Under the pieces are notes generated by a model that did no database searches, had not been told where the DNA came from, and saw nothing but the letters and a program-made list of their open reading frames with translations. Of a DNA stretch of 64,000 nucleotides, positions 1 through 9,472 are shown in pieces. Numbering within the stretch: the first letter of the stretch is position 1; the number at the start of each line of letters is the position of its first letter. Source of the stretch: Acheta domesticus (Eukaryota > Arthropoda > Insecta > Orthoptera > Gryllidae); assembly GCA_031308135.1 (NCBI GenBank), contig JAHLJT010000631.1, forward strand, positions 156,753,276-156,817,275. The letters are read 5' to 3'. The position numbers and the translations under genes are program-made.

Positions 1-835
1 AAATCCTCTAACACGCGATGTGGCCAGAATCCATGTTTTATGGGTCCTTGATACCTAAAAACCAATTGACCGCAAAACGTCTGTACAATGCTATACACAG
101 TCTGTGAACAATGGTAGCGACCAAACCTTTCAGCCGATTTTCTCCAAAATTTATATTCTCCAATCGATCTAGCTGATTGGCGAGGCCCCTGGAAACCGAT
201 ATTTTAATTTTGGGGGCTGCTTCATAGCTCCTGGGACATTTTCAAAAATTTTTAAAATATGGCGTCAACAATGTTAATTAAATTTTGTTGTTGGATAGTC
301 TCAAGAACGTTTAAGAGAATGGTGCAGGTATCATGTTGGTTGAAAACTCTGTTGTTTCGAAAATTGAAAATGATTCCAAATGTTTCGGTGTCTTCCTACA
401 TCTACAAATATAAAGATACAATTTTTTCCTAATGAAATGTGTTCATCAAAGGTCATGTCCAATTTTTCAAAAACATGCATATTTTTGCGAAATTTTGTTT
501 TAAACGTACGTAATTTTTATTTTCATTAAACCATTTTCTCTTAAAAGCCGCATAACATTTTTTTTATTAACTTGAAAACTTAAATAGAATAAAGGAAGCT
601 GAAGAAAATCGTGCAGGTCTCGCGTTCGTTAAAATGCCTGATTTTTGAAAAAATGAAAAAAATCGGCCTCTTTCTACAACTAAAATTGCGAAAATACATT
701 TTTTCTCAATAAAATATATTCATCAAAAAGAGATTTTCAAATAAGCTAATGTTGAATTTTTCGAAAATACGAGTATTTGTGGAGTAAATGGGCGTCAAAA
801 TTAGTCGCCCGCTCTGAAAATCCTTCGCTTCCTGA
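1..835 (+). repeat. HINE-like Helitron derivative, partial copy A
   Basis: The copy enters from the left window edge. It matches the other family members base by base in blocks: the 'cctctaacacgcgatgtgg' region, the 'tccttgatacc' block, a decayed GTCY microsatellite near 80-110, the 'cagccgattttctccaaaat' block, then the long AT-rich body. It stops matching after the 'cgcccgctctgaaaatccttcgcttc' block near 833. The 5' hairpin lies outside the window and the 3' hairpin with CTAG is absent, so this copy is 3'-truncated. No protein is encoded. The family assignment rests on alignment by eye with the complete copy at 36269-37858. Confidence 0.75.
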
Positions 836-1105
836 TCATAATTTCAGAGGTGCTTTGATTAAGGTGGATGCTACGTGTGAACGTTAGAATGTGAATATAA
901 TTATTTCATTATTTAATTATTTTATTATTTCTTTTTGCGATTCTCACAGTGGAGCTTTTGTTATAAGTTTATAAATTAATATTTTAGAAATTATTTTAAA
1001 CCTATTTGAAATAAATATCAAATAAACCTTGCTAACTTTCAATCGCCAGCTCCCAAATTACGCAGACAGATAAGTTAGAATTTGTGTATTATTTCTTACT
1101 TCATT

Positions 1106-1106
<1 letters not shown>

Positions 1107-1143
<37 letters not shown>
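1107..1143. repeat. (TAA)n microsatellite, 3' flank of RLE retrotransposon
   Basis: A pure ATT/TAA trinucleotide run lies just beyond the 3' end of the minus-strand retrotransposon at 1247-2398. The same trinucleotide, in the same phase and orientation, borders the other end at 2401-2455. This suggests insertion into a TAA repeat, or a microsatellite tail. Confidence 0.9.
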
Positions 1144-1144
<1 letters not shown>

Positions 1145-1246
1145 CATTACATCACGACTAAAGATGTTATGAGTCGGCTGAATATAAAATCTACTCCAGG
1201 TTGCAACCAGCTACCTAAGGAGAAGATCCGGTGACTATCAGTGCCT

Positions 1247-2398
1247 CTACAATACTTTACGCAAAATGTGGGCTGTTCCAAATAAAGCAATTTCTTGCAC
1301 TTCCCATTCTTTTGAATTACCTGGGAGTTTAGACAAGTTCTTACTCAAATTTTGCGGAACAAATCTCAGAGCTCCGATAACTATCGGGACGACCTGTGCT
1401 TTTACGCCTCACATTCGGCTGATCTCGATTTCCAAACTCTTGTATTTAAGACGTTTCTCTGCCTCCTTGGTAACGACGTTTTGATCGCAAGGTACAGCAA
1501 CATCGATCAGTAAACACGATTTTTTCGCCAAATCCCGGTATATAACTATATCCGGTTTGTTTGCCGCTATTGTGCGATCAGTTTGAATTTGTTGGTCGTA
1601 CAATATCGTACACAATCCAACAGACGTCACCGGTTTTGGTGAGTGTTCATACCACTTGGAGCATGTGTTTGGAACTTCGAGGGCGGTACAGATCTGCCAG
1701 TGGAGGTAGCTACACACCCTGTCATGTCTTTTCAGGTATTCCGTCTTTGCTAGGATTGGACAAGCTGAGACAATATGATCAATGGTTTCTACTTGCTCCA
1801 GGCAAATGCGGCATTTATCATCTTGGGAAATTTTGAGAACCGCTTTATCATAATGTCGTGTTCTCAATGCCTGATCTTGGGCAGCTATTACAAGTGCTTC
1901 CGATTCAGGCTTCATTCTTCCCCTTTTAAGCCACATAAATGATTGATCTTCATTGATCTGCACCTTGTCCATTCTTTTTAGGTATGATCTCCACGATCTC
2001 TTTAACATTTTTTGTGTCTCACACTTCATGTTTAGCAGCATCAGAAGTTCAGTGTCTGTGTTATTCGACGTGTCTTGCCTAGTTTTCTTCGCAATGCTTC
2101 TAGCTACACTAACAATGCCTCTGTTTCCCATTCTTCGGTCAGATTTCATGACCTGCCTCATTAGAGGGTCATCTTGATGGCTGACTACATACTTTCCCAT
2201 CCCGACTATTGCGTTGTGCCAGGAGGCCTCAATTTGTCTGAGACCTCTTCCTCCTTCCTTACGTGACACATAAAGTCTATGTATATCAGCTCGAGGGTGG
2301 GCAACATGATGCATTGTTAGCAGTTTTCTGGTTTTTCGATCCATGGTGCGAATTTCCTGCTCAGTCCAGTCCACTAGTCCAAAACTCTATTCGGCTAC
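1247..2398 (-). pseudogene. RLE-type (R2/R4/Dong-like) non-LTR retrotransposon, C-terminal half
   Basis: This is the C-terminal part of a retrotransposon polyprotein with a restriction-like endonuclease. On the minus strand it opens with the end of the reverse transcriptase thumb (DWTEQEIRTMDRKTRKLL, then HPRADIHRLYVSRKEGGRGL). A CCHC zinc knuckle follows (CRICLEQVETIDHIVSACPI), and then the PD-(D/E)XK-type endonuclease (KPDIVIYRD, LLIDVAVPCD). These are the hallmarks of the R2/R4/NeSL group. An in-frame TGA at 1409-1411 sits where the family normally has Trp. Beyond it the same frame stays open to the natural C-terminus (about 50 more residues, ending HILRKVL) with the stop at 1247. There is another stop near 2388, so the copy is dead. 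The reverse transcriptase catalytic domain is missing (5' truncation) and the sequence abuts a (TAA)n tract at 2401. Confidence 0.88.
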
Positions 2399-2399
2399 A

Positions 2400-2400
<1 letters not shown>

Positions 2401-2455
<55 letters not shown>
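2401..2455. repeat. (TTA)n microsatellite, 5' flank of RLE retrotransposon
   Basis: A run of about 18 TTA units lies directly against the 5'-truncated end of the RLE element. It is followed by slightly degenerate ATTATG units. With the run at 1107-1143 it brackets the retrotransposon. Confidence 0.92.
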
Positions 2456-2459
2456 GATT

Positions 2460-3480
2460 ATTATGATATTTATACGATGTTTCTTTTATTTCATTTTAAA
2501 TTGCGTCCTTTAATTTGGTTGAATGTAAAAAAGAATAGATGTTTGTCGGTTGTTGTAATACACTATTGCGTATTGTATTTGTATACATCGATAAGGCAAC
2601 AATGACGGTTGCGTTTTGTTCGCGGTAATATAAACTAAAACTTTTATATATTTGTAGAGTATTACAATACCATAGTGTTTAATAATAGTAACTATTATAT
2701 GGTACTACTAGATACACGATTTTTATGCAAATGCATGTTTTTATTTGAACTTCGTAGACATTTCAAAATTGTAAATATATGTCTCATGAAAAACTCGTTC
2801 AAAATGCATACTTTTTCCGTGCATGTTTGCATGTTTTGGTAGTTTTTTTGAGCAATCCACGCAAAACGCATATTTGGACTTTTTTTAAATTAATACTGCA
2901 TATTTTGATTTCTATCTACCATATTAAGTACTTACTTATTATTTCTCTGCATAATTTGTGAATGGTAAAACTGACGCATATTTTGTATAAATAGTATATT
3001 GATCTAAGATACTGATAGCACGCATTTGTCTACGGTGCTTATTGTTGAACGACACATCTTAACCTTGGATTAACTGTTTAACCTTACATTAATTGGAATT
3101 GCGACGTGAGTACATGTTGGATGAGCAACGATGGCGAAATGAATTATCAACGCCATACTATACGTTGCAAAGGACAACGAAGATACACAAAACCAAAACT
3201 CAAATTCCTTTGATAACTGTCAAAAGGAGAGAAAAATAATGAAGAGCAGCTTCTCGGTCTGCTTGCGTGCAACAGAGTATTAACACAAGATTTTTAATTG
3301 TGAAGTATAAAATGTCTTCTTCTGAGATTTCATGTGCAATACTTCTCAAACAAAGGATTAGAAACAAAGATTTTCTGGAGAACGGATGGAAATGTAATTT
3401 ATTGCAATTGCTGTGATAAAGAAGTAAACAACTATGTCTAAAAATTGGCTACTCAATTTTAAACTCCTCAACTAATCCGA
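2460..3480. other. AT-rich intergenic stretch, nothing recognised
   Basis: No open frame with a recognisable domain and no inverted or tandem repeat of note was seen. The small frame at 2779-2961 is low-complexity AT-rich sequence with no family resemblance. Confidence 0.6.
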
Positions 3481-3530
3481 CCTTTAAATATATCTTCAGC
3501 CCAATTAAAACAGATTACCATTCAATCCAT

Positions 3531-4359
3531 GTGAGTTATCCGAAATCACTAAGGGAAAGAATCCCAACTTATCAAGATGAATTGAATATTGAAATCCCTT
3601 GCATTCTACAGAGGATTCACCCCATTTTCCCTTGGCAACCTGAGGTTAATATAATGATTGCACAGATTCCCAAATCTGTAATCTCTCCAAAAATTGTTAC
3701 ATCTCATCTGAATTCTCTTTATGAAGACTATAATGATTTAGAAAAAGTATATACGGACGGATCAAAGTATGAAAATGAAGCGGGTTGTGCAATTGTTTCC
3801 ACAACCCTTCAGAATACTTGTAAATTCAGATTACCGGAATATTTTTCTAGCTTCTTTTGCTAAGCCTGGGCTATTCTTAAAGCCATTGAATTAGTCTCCA
3901 ATAATGAAGAAAACCACAAAATAGTGATTCATTCAGACTCTATGGCCACCTTGAATGCAATTGTCAACAGGTTCTCTAAAAATCCCATAATCCAAAGAAT
4001 ACAAGAACTTTTATTACCCAAGTAAACAACGGCACATTCATCTCTATAATTTGTATCCCAGGCCATAGAGATATAGAAGGCAATGAAAAAGCAGATAAAA
4101 CGGCTAAAGAAGCAACTTCATTACCATCAACGGATAAGAGTGTGAAGGGAATTCTCTTCGATATGAAAGTATACCTCAAAAATATGGTTAAAAAACAGTG
4201 GAATGAAAAAAGGCTGACTACGTTCTCCAAACTTCACCTAGTAAGGAAATCCGTCTTCGAACCCGCTCGCCTTAACCTCCAGCTCAGTAGATTCCAACAG
4301 GTCCAAATTACCAGACTACGCATTGGCCACTTCAGTCTGTCCCACATTCATCTAATAAA
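3531..4359 (+). pseudogene. RNase H domain relic of a Jockey/I-like non-LTR retrotransposon
   Basis: This encodes a ribonuclease H domain, which in I/Jockey-type elements degrades the RNA template. The acidic motifs appear in order: YTDGSKYENEAG (first Asp), AWAILKAIELV (Glu), IHSDSMATLNAI (second Asp) and PGHRDIEGNEKADKTAKEA (His loop and final Asp). A C-terminal region ending ...RLRIGHFSLSHIHLIN follows, typical of the tail of insect non-LTR polyproteins. A TAA stop interrupts the frame at 3861-3863 and a frameshift lies near 4020. The zinc-knuckle end expected after HIHLIN is missing because a HINE 3' terminus (CTAG at 4360-4363) begins there. The reverse transcriptase part is not present upstream. 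Confidence 0.85.
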
Positions 4360-4395
4360 CTAGTGGTGCTTCCAACGCACATACTTTCTCGCTAT
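4360..4395 (-). repeat. HINE 3' terminus (minus orientation)
   Basis: On the minus strand this reads GCGAGAAAGTATGTGCG...AGCACCACTAG followed by T. It is the 3' subterminal repeat, hairpin and CTAG end shared by the family. It truncates the RNase H relic at 4359. How far the copy extends to higher coordinates is unclear, because 4400-4720 does not align to the family body. Confidence 0.6.
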
Positions 4396-4724
4396 GCCTC
4401 TATACGGTCCTTATTGCTATTACACTACTTCGTCAACCAGCAAAAGTGTATTATACCAGCAAACGTTTCCGTACCGAGGCACGACTCAAAGTCAACGAAC
4501 CAGCACTGATAACACTACGCCACACCAACACCGCCTATGTCGAACAGAGCCACGAAGGAATAGTACCGCTCTATAAAATGGTAAATGCATTATAAAAGAA
4601 ATCGATACGATGGTACATACGCTTTACAAATCCAAGAAGAGAAGTAAAAAATTGTTAAAGGTTAAAAATTTGAACAAATATATACAGACATTTCCAGTAC
4701 ATTTCTCGTAATTAGTTATATTTT
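4396..4724. other. Unassigned AT-rich stretch
   Basis: Nothing firm is seen. A plus-strand frame at about 4450-4590 is open but matches no family I know. It could be a tail of the neighbouring retroelement or chance. Confidence 0.4.
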
Positions 4725-4860
4725 TGTCAAACGTAATTGTATGGATTTTATCATTAGAAGCCGGTAATTATCAACATGCGAAAAACATGTCTTTCTAACA
4801 TGACCAAGAAAGAAAGCGGTGAAACGCTTAACGAAATATACGTAAGGCGAGAAAGTAATA
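4725..4860 (+). repeat. Direct repeat K1 (HINE 3' subfamily fragment)
   Basis: The segment gtcaaacgtaattgta...ggtaattatcaacatgcgaaaaacatgtctttc...acatgaccaagaaa is repeated with few changes at 5309-5498. It ends in ggcgagaaagta, the same 3' subterminal repeat as the HINE copies, but lacks the CTAG end. Confidence 0.6.
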
Positions 4861-5198
4861 TCCATTTTTGGAACCGTTAGGGATATCAAAGTTAATCGCA
4901 TGCCTTCTGGTTATATTATATTACAATTTAACATTAAAATGCTCATAATTTTACTTAAATTGGTTCATACAGATATATACTAAACAACTGTTGATTTGAC
5001 ATGCCATACGCTTCAGAAATCGAATAACAGAGTTGAAAAAGTGTTTAAAAGACGCAGTTAGGGAAAACACAGACAAGTCCTGTCTATTTATCTATATTGA
5101 ATCTATTCGTGAGTTGAAGTACTTCAAATGATTTTCAATAAAGTATCTACACTCTTCAATGTTTTTTTCCTGCAACATCACATTCATCAAATTAAAAT

Positions 5199-5284
5199 TC
5201 CCCTCGGGGATCGAACTCGGTTACCTTCCTTATTGAAGATATCAACCCGAAGGTGCATTAAGCAAGCGCGCTACGAGACCCACT
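5199..5284 (-). repeat. tRNA-derived SINE head
   Basis: On the minus strand a pol III A-box-like TAGCGCGCTTGCT (5261-5274) is followed about 50 nt later by a B box GAGTTCGATCCCC (5207-5219). The spacing and order are those of a tRNA. The sequence does not close into a full cloverleaf with an obvious acceptor stem, so a SINE head or tRNA pseudogene is more likely than a working tRNA. Confidence 0.55.
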
Positions 5285-5308
5285 TGCGGGACAACTGCCA
5301 ATATTTCA

Positions 5309-5498
5309 GTCAAAACGTACTTGTATCAGTTCTATCATTAGGAGGGCGGTAATTGTCAACATGCGAAAAACATGTCTTTCAAAAAACATGACCAAGAAAT
5401 GCAGTGGTGAACTGCTTACTCCACACAATTTATCGGATGATCGGCATTTGGAAAATAACTACTGCGAGAAAGTATGTGCCATTCTATAGCACCACTAG
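5309..5498 (+). repeat. Direct repeat K2, HINE 3' end with CTAG
   Basis: This is the second copy of the 4725-4860 unit. It ends properly in gcgagaaagtatgtgcc...tagcaccaCTAG at 5495-5498, followed by T. The GTGC/GCAC arms form the short terminal hairpin. The 5' part of the element is absent. Confidence 0.7.
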
Positions 5499-5529
5499 TT
5501 TATTTATATATTTACCTTCCCTTCTTACA

Positions 5530-6269
5530 CACGTGCAGAAAATTTAAAGAAAAAATTTGGAGCGGTTTTTGAGAAAATGTTTTTTTGTAAATTTGAATCG
5601 CAATTTACGCAAAAACTATTCGTTTTTTCCAAAAAATGGTACATGACCTTATTTGAAGTGCTAATTTTGTACTACCGACTTTGCCTGAGGCGAAAATCTC
5701 TATCTTCAATTTTGCAGTTTTTAAATAGTTTTTTGTAATTTTCGAAAAATAGGGCCTATCAACGAAAATGATGCCTACGTCATTCCCTTCAACGTTCTTC
5801 GCACTATTCAACAACAAAATATAATCAAAAAATTTGGAGCCATTTTTTTTAATTTACAAAATCTCAAAATGGGCTTCATGTAAAGTATCCTCAAATACTA
5901 AGATATCGGTTTCAAATTCAAGAGGCCGTGAGACGAGTAAAATCCATCGGTGGATATCAATTTTGAAGAAATCGACCGAACGGTTTAGGCGCTAGCGTTG
6001 ACCACAGACGGACAGACGGACGGACGGACAGACGGACAGACGGACGGAATGCCGTCAATCGATTTTGAAGTATGAAGAAGCAACAAATCATGGATTTTGA
6101 CTACACCACGAGATAGAGGATTTTTTTTTCTAAATTTAGCAACAGGTTTTATCCACTTTTTTTGTCACCAGACCCCTGCTATAAGAGATTTTCTGGCGAA
6201 AATTCCCCGTTTTCCGCTGCACGATTACATAACTTTCTCTTCTTACGAAGCATTCGTAAGACGAGAAAG
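5530..6269 (-). repeat. HINE copy B, 5' half (minus orientation)
   Basis: Read on the minus strand, it starts with the 5' hairpin CTTTCTCGTCTTACGAATGC...GAAGAGAAAGT (about 6231-6269). The 'ctcttatagcaggggtctggtgac' block follows, then 'gttgctaaatttagaaaaaaaaatcctctatctcgtggtgtag', a GTCY microsatellite (about 6003-6050), the 'gctagcgcctaaaccgttcggtcgatt' block, and AT-rich body to about 5530. The 3' hairpin and CTAG end are missing. An assembly gap begins 13 bases beyond its 5' end. Confidence 0.85.
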
Positions 6270-6282
6270 GAAAAAACTGAGC

Positions 6283-6382
6283 NNNNNNNNNNNNNNNNNN
6301 NNNNNNNNNNNNNNNNNNNNNNNNNNNNNNNNNNNNNNNNNNNNNNNNNNNNNNNNNNNNNNNNNNNNNNNNNNNNNNNNNN
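6283..6382. other. Assembly gap (100 N)
   Basis: Exactly 100 consecutive N bases, the usual placeholder for a scaffold gap of unknown size. Adjacency of the HINE copy to the Tc1 element downstream is therefore not proven. Confidence 0.99.
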
Positions 6383-6384
6383 CC

Positions 6385-7806
6385 CGAGAGTGCAAATTAT
6401 GCGTGTCTGAACGGGAATCACAATTTGTAACGATTTTTTTCGAATCGTGGGAATTACAAAATCTCATTCAGTCGTCTGTAACGGTCACTGGGAAACAGTT
6501 CCAAGGCTAGGTCGTCGGCGCGATGGGTCGCAAAGGAAAGGAGACTACTGCAGAGGAGCGACGAGTAGTTATTAATATGCACAACCCAGTGCAAATCTCT
6601 AAGAGACATTGCAAATGCCCTTGGAAAATCCAGGTCGACTGTTCAAATCGATAATAGAAAGATTCTGTGTGAGAAAATTGTATTTAAATAAGTCGGGATG
6701 CGGACGACCTTTGGTGCTGTCTCATCAAGATCGACAATTAATTGTACGTGAAATTAAAAAAAAATCCTAGAAGTGCACCAAAGATAGCTGCTGACCTTGG
6801 AAGAAGAGGAGTGTCTATTTTGGCTACTACGATACGTTGCACTTTGAGGAGAGAAGGTTACTATGGTCCACATGCGCGTAAGAAGTTCTGGGGTGAGTGA
6901 AGCAAATAGAAAGAAACGATTAAATTTCGCTCTTTTGCATCGGAACCAAGACCACGATTTCTGGAAAAGGGTGGTTTTCCACCGACGAAAGTAAATTTAA
7001 TAGTTCTGGGTGCGATGGAAAGCAACGCGTTTGGCGAAAGAAGAACGAGGAACTCAATCCGCACAACTTGCTGCCCACCATTAACCACGGAGTAGGATCA
7101 GTAATGGTGTGGGGCTTTATGAGTGCTTCTGGTGTGGGGAACTTGCAGATTATCGAAGGGGTTATGGACCAGTTTGTTTATATAAACATTTTGAAAAACA
7201 ATCTGCAATTAACTGTTGATAAATTGGGACTGGGGCGGAATTATATTTTCTAGCAGGACAATGACCCCAAACACACGGCTCTAAATTCGAGGCTTCGGCT
7301 TCTTTACAATACGCCCACACAACTGTATACGTCACCACAATCACAGGATATAAATCCAATAGAACATTTGTGGAGTTATCTTGATAAAAATGTTAGAGAA
7401 AGAGACTTCAGGAGTGTAAGTGAACTTAAGACAAATTTGAAAGTTGAATTGGAGAAAATTTCACCTTCCTTTACTGCTAATTTAGTAGAATATATGCCTA
7501 GAAGATTTCAGGCAGTAATTGATGCCAAAGGGAACCCCACGAAATATTAGGGATTTGTTTAGAGTAGATATTACAGGAAATATGTAGTGTACGAATACTT
7601 TTGTATCGAGGGAAAAGTGCTTTATTTTTATTTTTGTCTAGTTTTTGGAAGTGAAATATTTTTTACTGTAATTTTTGTGTGTGTTTGTGCAATAAAAATG
7701 ATTTGGGAAGAACGTGAAGTTCCTACAATTTATTTTTCTTGTTTAGCGTCCAAATTACTGGCGTTTTCTTGAAACACAACTGGATGTACGAATACTTTTG
7801 AGAAAG
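6385..7806 (+). mobile_element. Tc1-like DNA transposon with IR/DR-type end
   Basis: The element consists of a dead transposase (6523-7550) plus flanks. The 3' side carries two direct copies of TGTACGAATACTTTTG, at 7588-7603 and 7785-7800. This matches an inverted-repeat/direct-repeat end as in Sleeping Beauty-type Tc1 elements. At the 5' side a decayed inverted match (agtgcaaattatgcgtgtctg) lies at about 6388, just after the N gap. The rest of the 5' inverted repeat may be inside the gap. Confidence 0.75.
6523..7550 (+). pseudogene. Tc1-family transposase (DD34E), inactivated
   Basis: The cut-and-paste transposase starts at MGRKGKETTAEERRVVINMH (the ATG at 6523 matches the usual Tc1 N-terminus). 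A degraded helix-turn-helix DNA-binding region follows. The catalytic core shows FSTDESKFN (Asp codon 6984), VWRKKNEELNPHNL, VGSVMVWGFMSASG, QDNDPKHTA (Asp codon 7257) and INPIEHLWSYL (Glu codon 7362). The second-Asp-to-Glu distance is 34 intervening residues, as in Tc1. The protein ends PRRFQAVIDAKGNPTKY at a TAG, the natural C-terminus. Several frameshifts in the first third and a TAG at 7251-7253, just before QDND, make it non-functional. Confidence 0.93.
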
Positions 7807-8100
7807 ACTTAGTTTCAAGTTTCCGTGAGGAATTTACATATTTTGTTTTAGCAAATGCCTTATAGAATTCTGACACTCATCTGCTAGTTCGAGCGGTAGC
7901 AGGCTGGAGTAGCACGATGCCTGGAGCGGCGTCTGGCAGCTGGTCTCCGTTGAAAAGGTCGTCTGCACTAGACGTGTTGGTAGTTCTGCGACGTACTAGG
8001 ACGTCTGGGAGTTCTCTGGAGAAACTCGAAGTCCTGTTGCAGATAATCACCTCTTTGACACTCCGCAATAGTTTTAAGTGTTGTCCGAGTAGGAACGGTA
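7807..8100. other. Spacer, nothing recognised
   Basis: Mixed-composition sequence between the Tc1 3' end and the 130-bp tandem repeat. Overlapping small frames on both strands show no domain. Confidence 0.5.
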
Positions 8101-8375
8101 CAATTAATTGAGTAGTTCGAGAAGTGCGTGCGACACAATTGTATGTTGCCGAATATTACCGGCACCGTTAGTTGAAGATTTCGAGATAGTGCGTGCGCAC
8201 CATAAAGTTGGCTATCCTTATATGAACGGTATAATAGTTGAATAGTTTGAGAAGGCGTGTGCACCACAATTGTATATTGCCGAATAAGACCGACACAATT
8301 AGTTGAAGATTTTGAGAAAGTGCGTGCCCACCACAAAGTTGTTATTCGCATATGAGCGGTACAATGATTATTTGA
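8101..8375 (+). repeat. Tandem repeat, ~130-bp period with ~65-bp half-units
   Basis: Unit starts near 8111 (agtagttcgagaagtgcgtg), 8241 (aatagtttgagaaggcgtgt) and 8371 (tttgagcagg, partial) are 130 bp apart. Each unit has two related halves: agttcgagaagtgcgtgcgacacaattg and agatttcgagatagtgcgtgcgcaccat. A fragment of a preceding unit (gaacggtacaatta) lies before 8111. This has a dimeric satellite-like structure. Confidence 0.75.
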
Positions 8376-8399
8376 GCAGGCAACGAGTGATTTTGTATG

Positions 8400-9060
8400 A
8401 AGTTGGCCGGCCGGCGAGGGCCGCGTCTGTGTGCGTGTCTGTGTGAGTGTCTAGCGTGGGAACCGAGCGAGCCGGGCACTGGGAGGCCGATCGCGAGCAG
8501 GGGGTTCGGAAGAGGCGAGGAAGGTCGGCGGAGGCTTCCGCGGCTTTCTTTGTGAGATTGACCAGGAAAGGAGGGGGGGGGGTAGGCGCACTTCAGGATT
8601 CTTCCTGAGCCGACTTTGTGAGGTGTTGAGTCGAGCATTTGATAAGAGAATCTCTTTCGTGGGCACCGGCGCTCTGAAGTTATTTACAAGTTCACGTCTA
8701 GAGGTGGGTCAGAAGTAGTATTTTTTTTCAAACCGTGCTTGGCTTTTGACGAAAAGACTAATTTTTTCGTAATTAAAACACACTCGGCCGAGGCCTCGAG
8801 TCGCCGTAATCCGGCGCCGTTGTATTCTCGCAGCCGTGACCCAGAACGCAGTCGCTGCCCGCCCCGGCGTATTCACCGTAGGCACTCATCGTGAGGACTT
8901 CAAAACGCCGCCTCCAGCCAGGCCGCCCGTAACTGCTTCTTGGGCGAGCCCTGTGCCCGCACCCTCCGCCCGCGCCCGGGGGGCAGCCAGCCAGCTGACA
9001 ACAAGGCAACGACCTCTACTGGTGACGTGTATTTCCAGAGCAGCCTAATTGCGTTCAGGC
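8400..9060. other. GC-rich, CpG-rich island
   Basis: The composition jumps from AT-rich to strongly GC-rich with many CpG steps (for example ggccggccggcgagggccgcg, then ggcgccg, cgcccgcgcccgggggg). Open frames on both strands are compositional and overlap one another. It could be a CpG-island promoter or first exon of a host gene, but no start, splice site or domain supports that. Confidence 0.5.
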
Positions 9061-9219
9061 CTGCAAGAGAGCCAGGGAAGTATTTGTAAAATCCTAATTC
9101 TATGATTCATTGTAATACAGGGTTGTGTTTCATTTTTATTTTATTTTGGGGGAATACGAACTTGTGATCGAGGTGAATGTGCTAGAATTAGTGTATTTTT
9201 TGGTCAATTTACCTTTTTT

Positions 9220-9472
9220 ACTTTCTCACCTTACGAATACTTCGTAAGAAGAGAAAGTTATGTAATCGTGCGGCGGAAAACGGGGAATTTTCGCCAGAAA
9301 ATCTCTTATAGCAGGGGTCTGGTGACAAAAAAGTTGATAAAACCTGTTGCTAAATTTAGAAAAAAAAATCTTCTATCTCGAGGTGTAGTCAAAATCCATG
9401 ATTTGTTGCTTCTTCATACTTCAAAATCGATTGACGGCAAAACGTCCGTCTGTCCGTCTATCCGTCTGTTTT
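9220..9472 (+). repeat. HINE copy C, 5' end fragment
   Basis: It starts with a clean hairpin, ACTTTCTC...TTACGA-atac-TTCGTAA...GAGAAAGT (9220-9259). The 'atgtaatcgtgcggcggaa' block, 'ctcttatagcaggggtctgg' and the GTCY microsatellite (9444-9470) follow. The match ends abruptly after the microsatellite, so only the 5' block A survives. Confidence 0.88.

Noticed and set aside
2263..2457. Frame ending in poly-Leu
   Set aside because: Translation of the (TTA)n tract opposite the RLE relic.
5190..5290. Functional tRNA gene
   Set aside because: A and B boxes are present but no acceptor-stem pairing or clear anticodon arm could be drawn. The same applies to the tRNA-like heads near 13840, 28707, 47621, 58078 and 63573.
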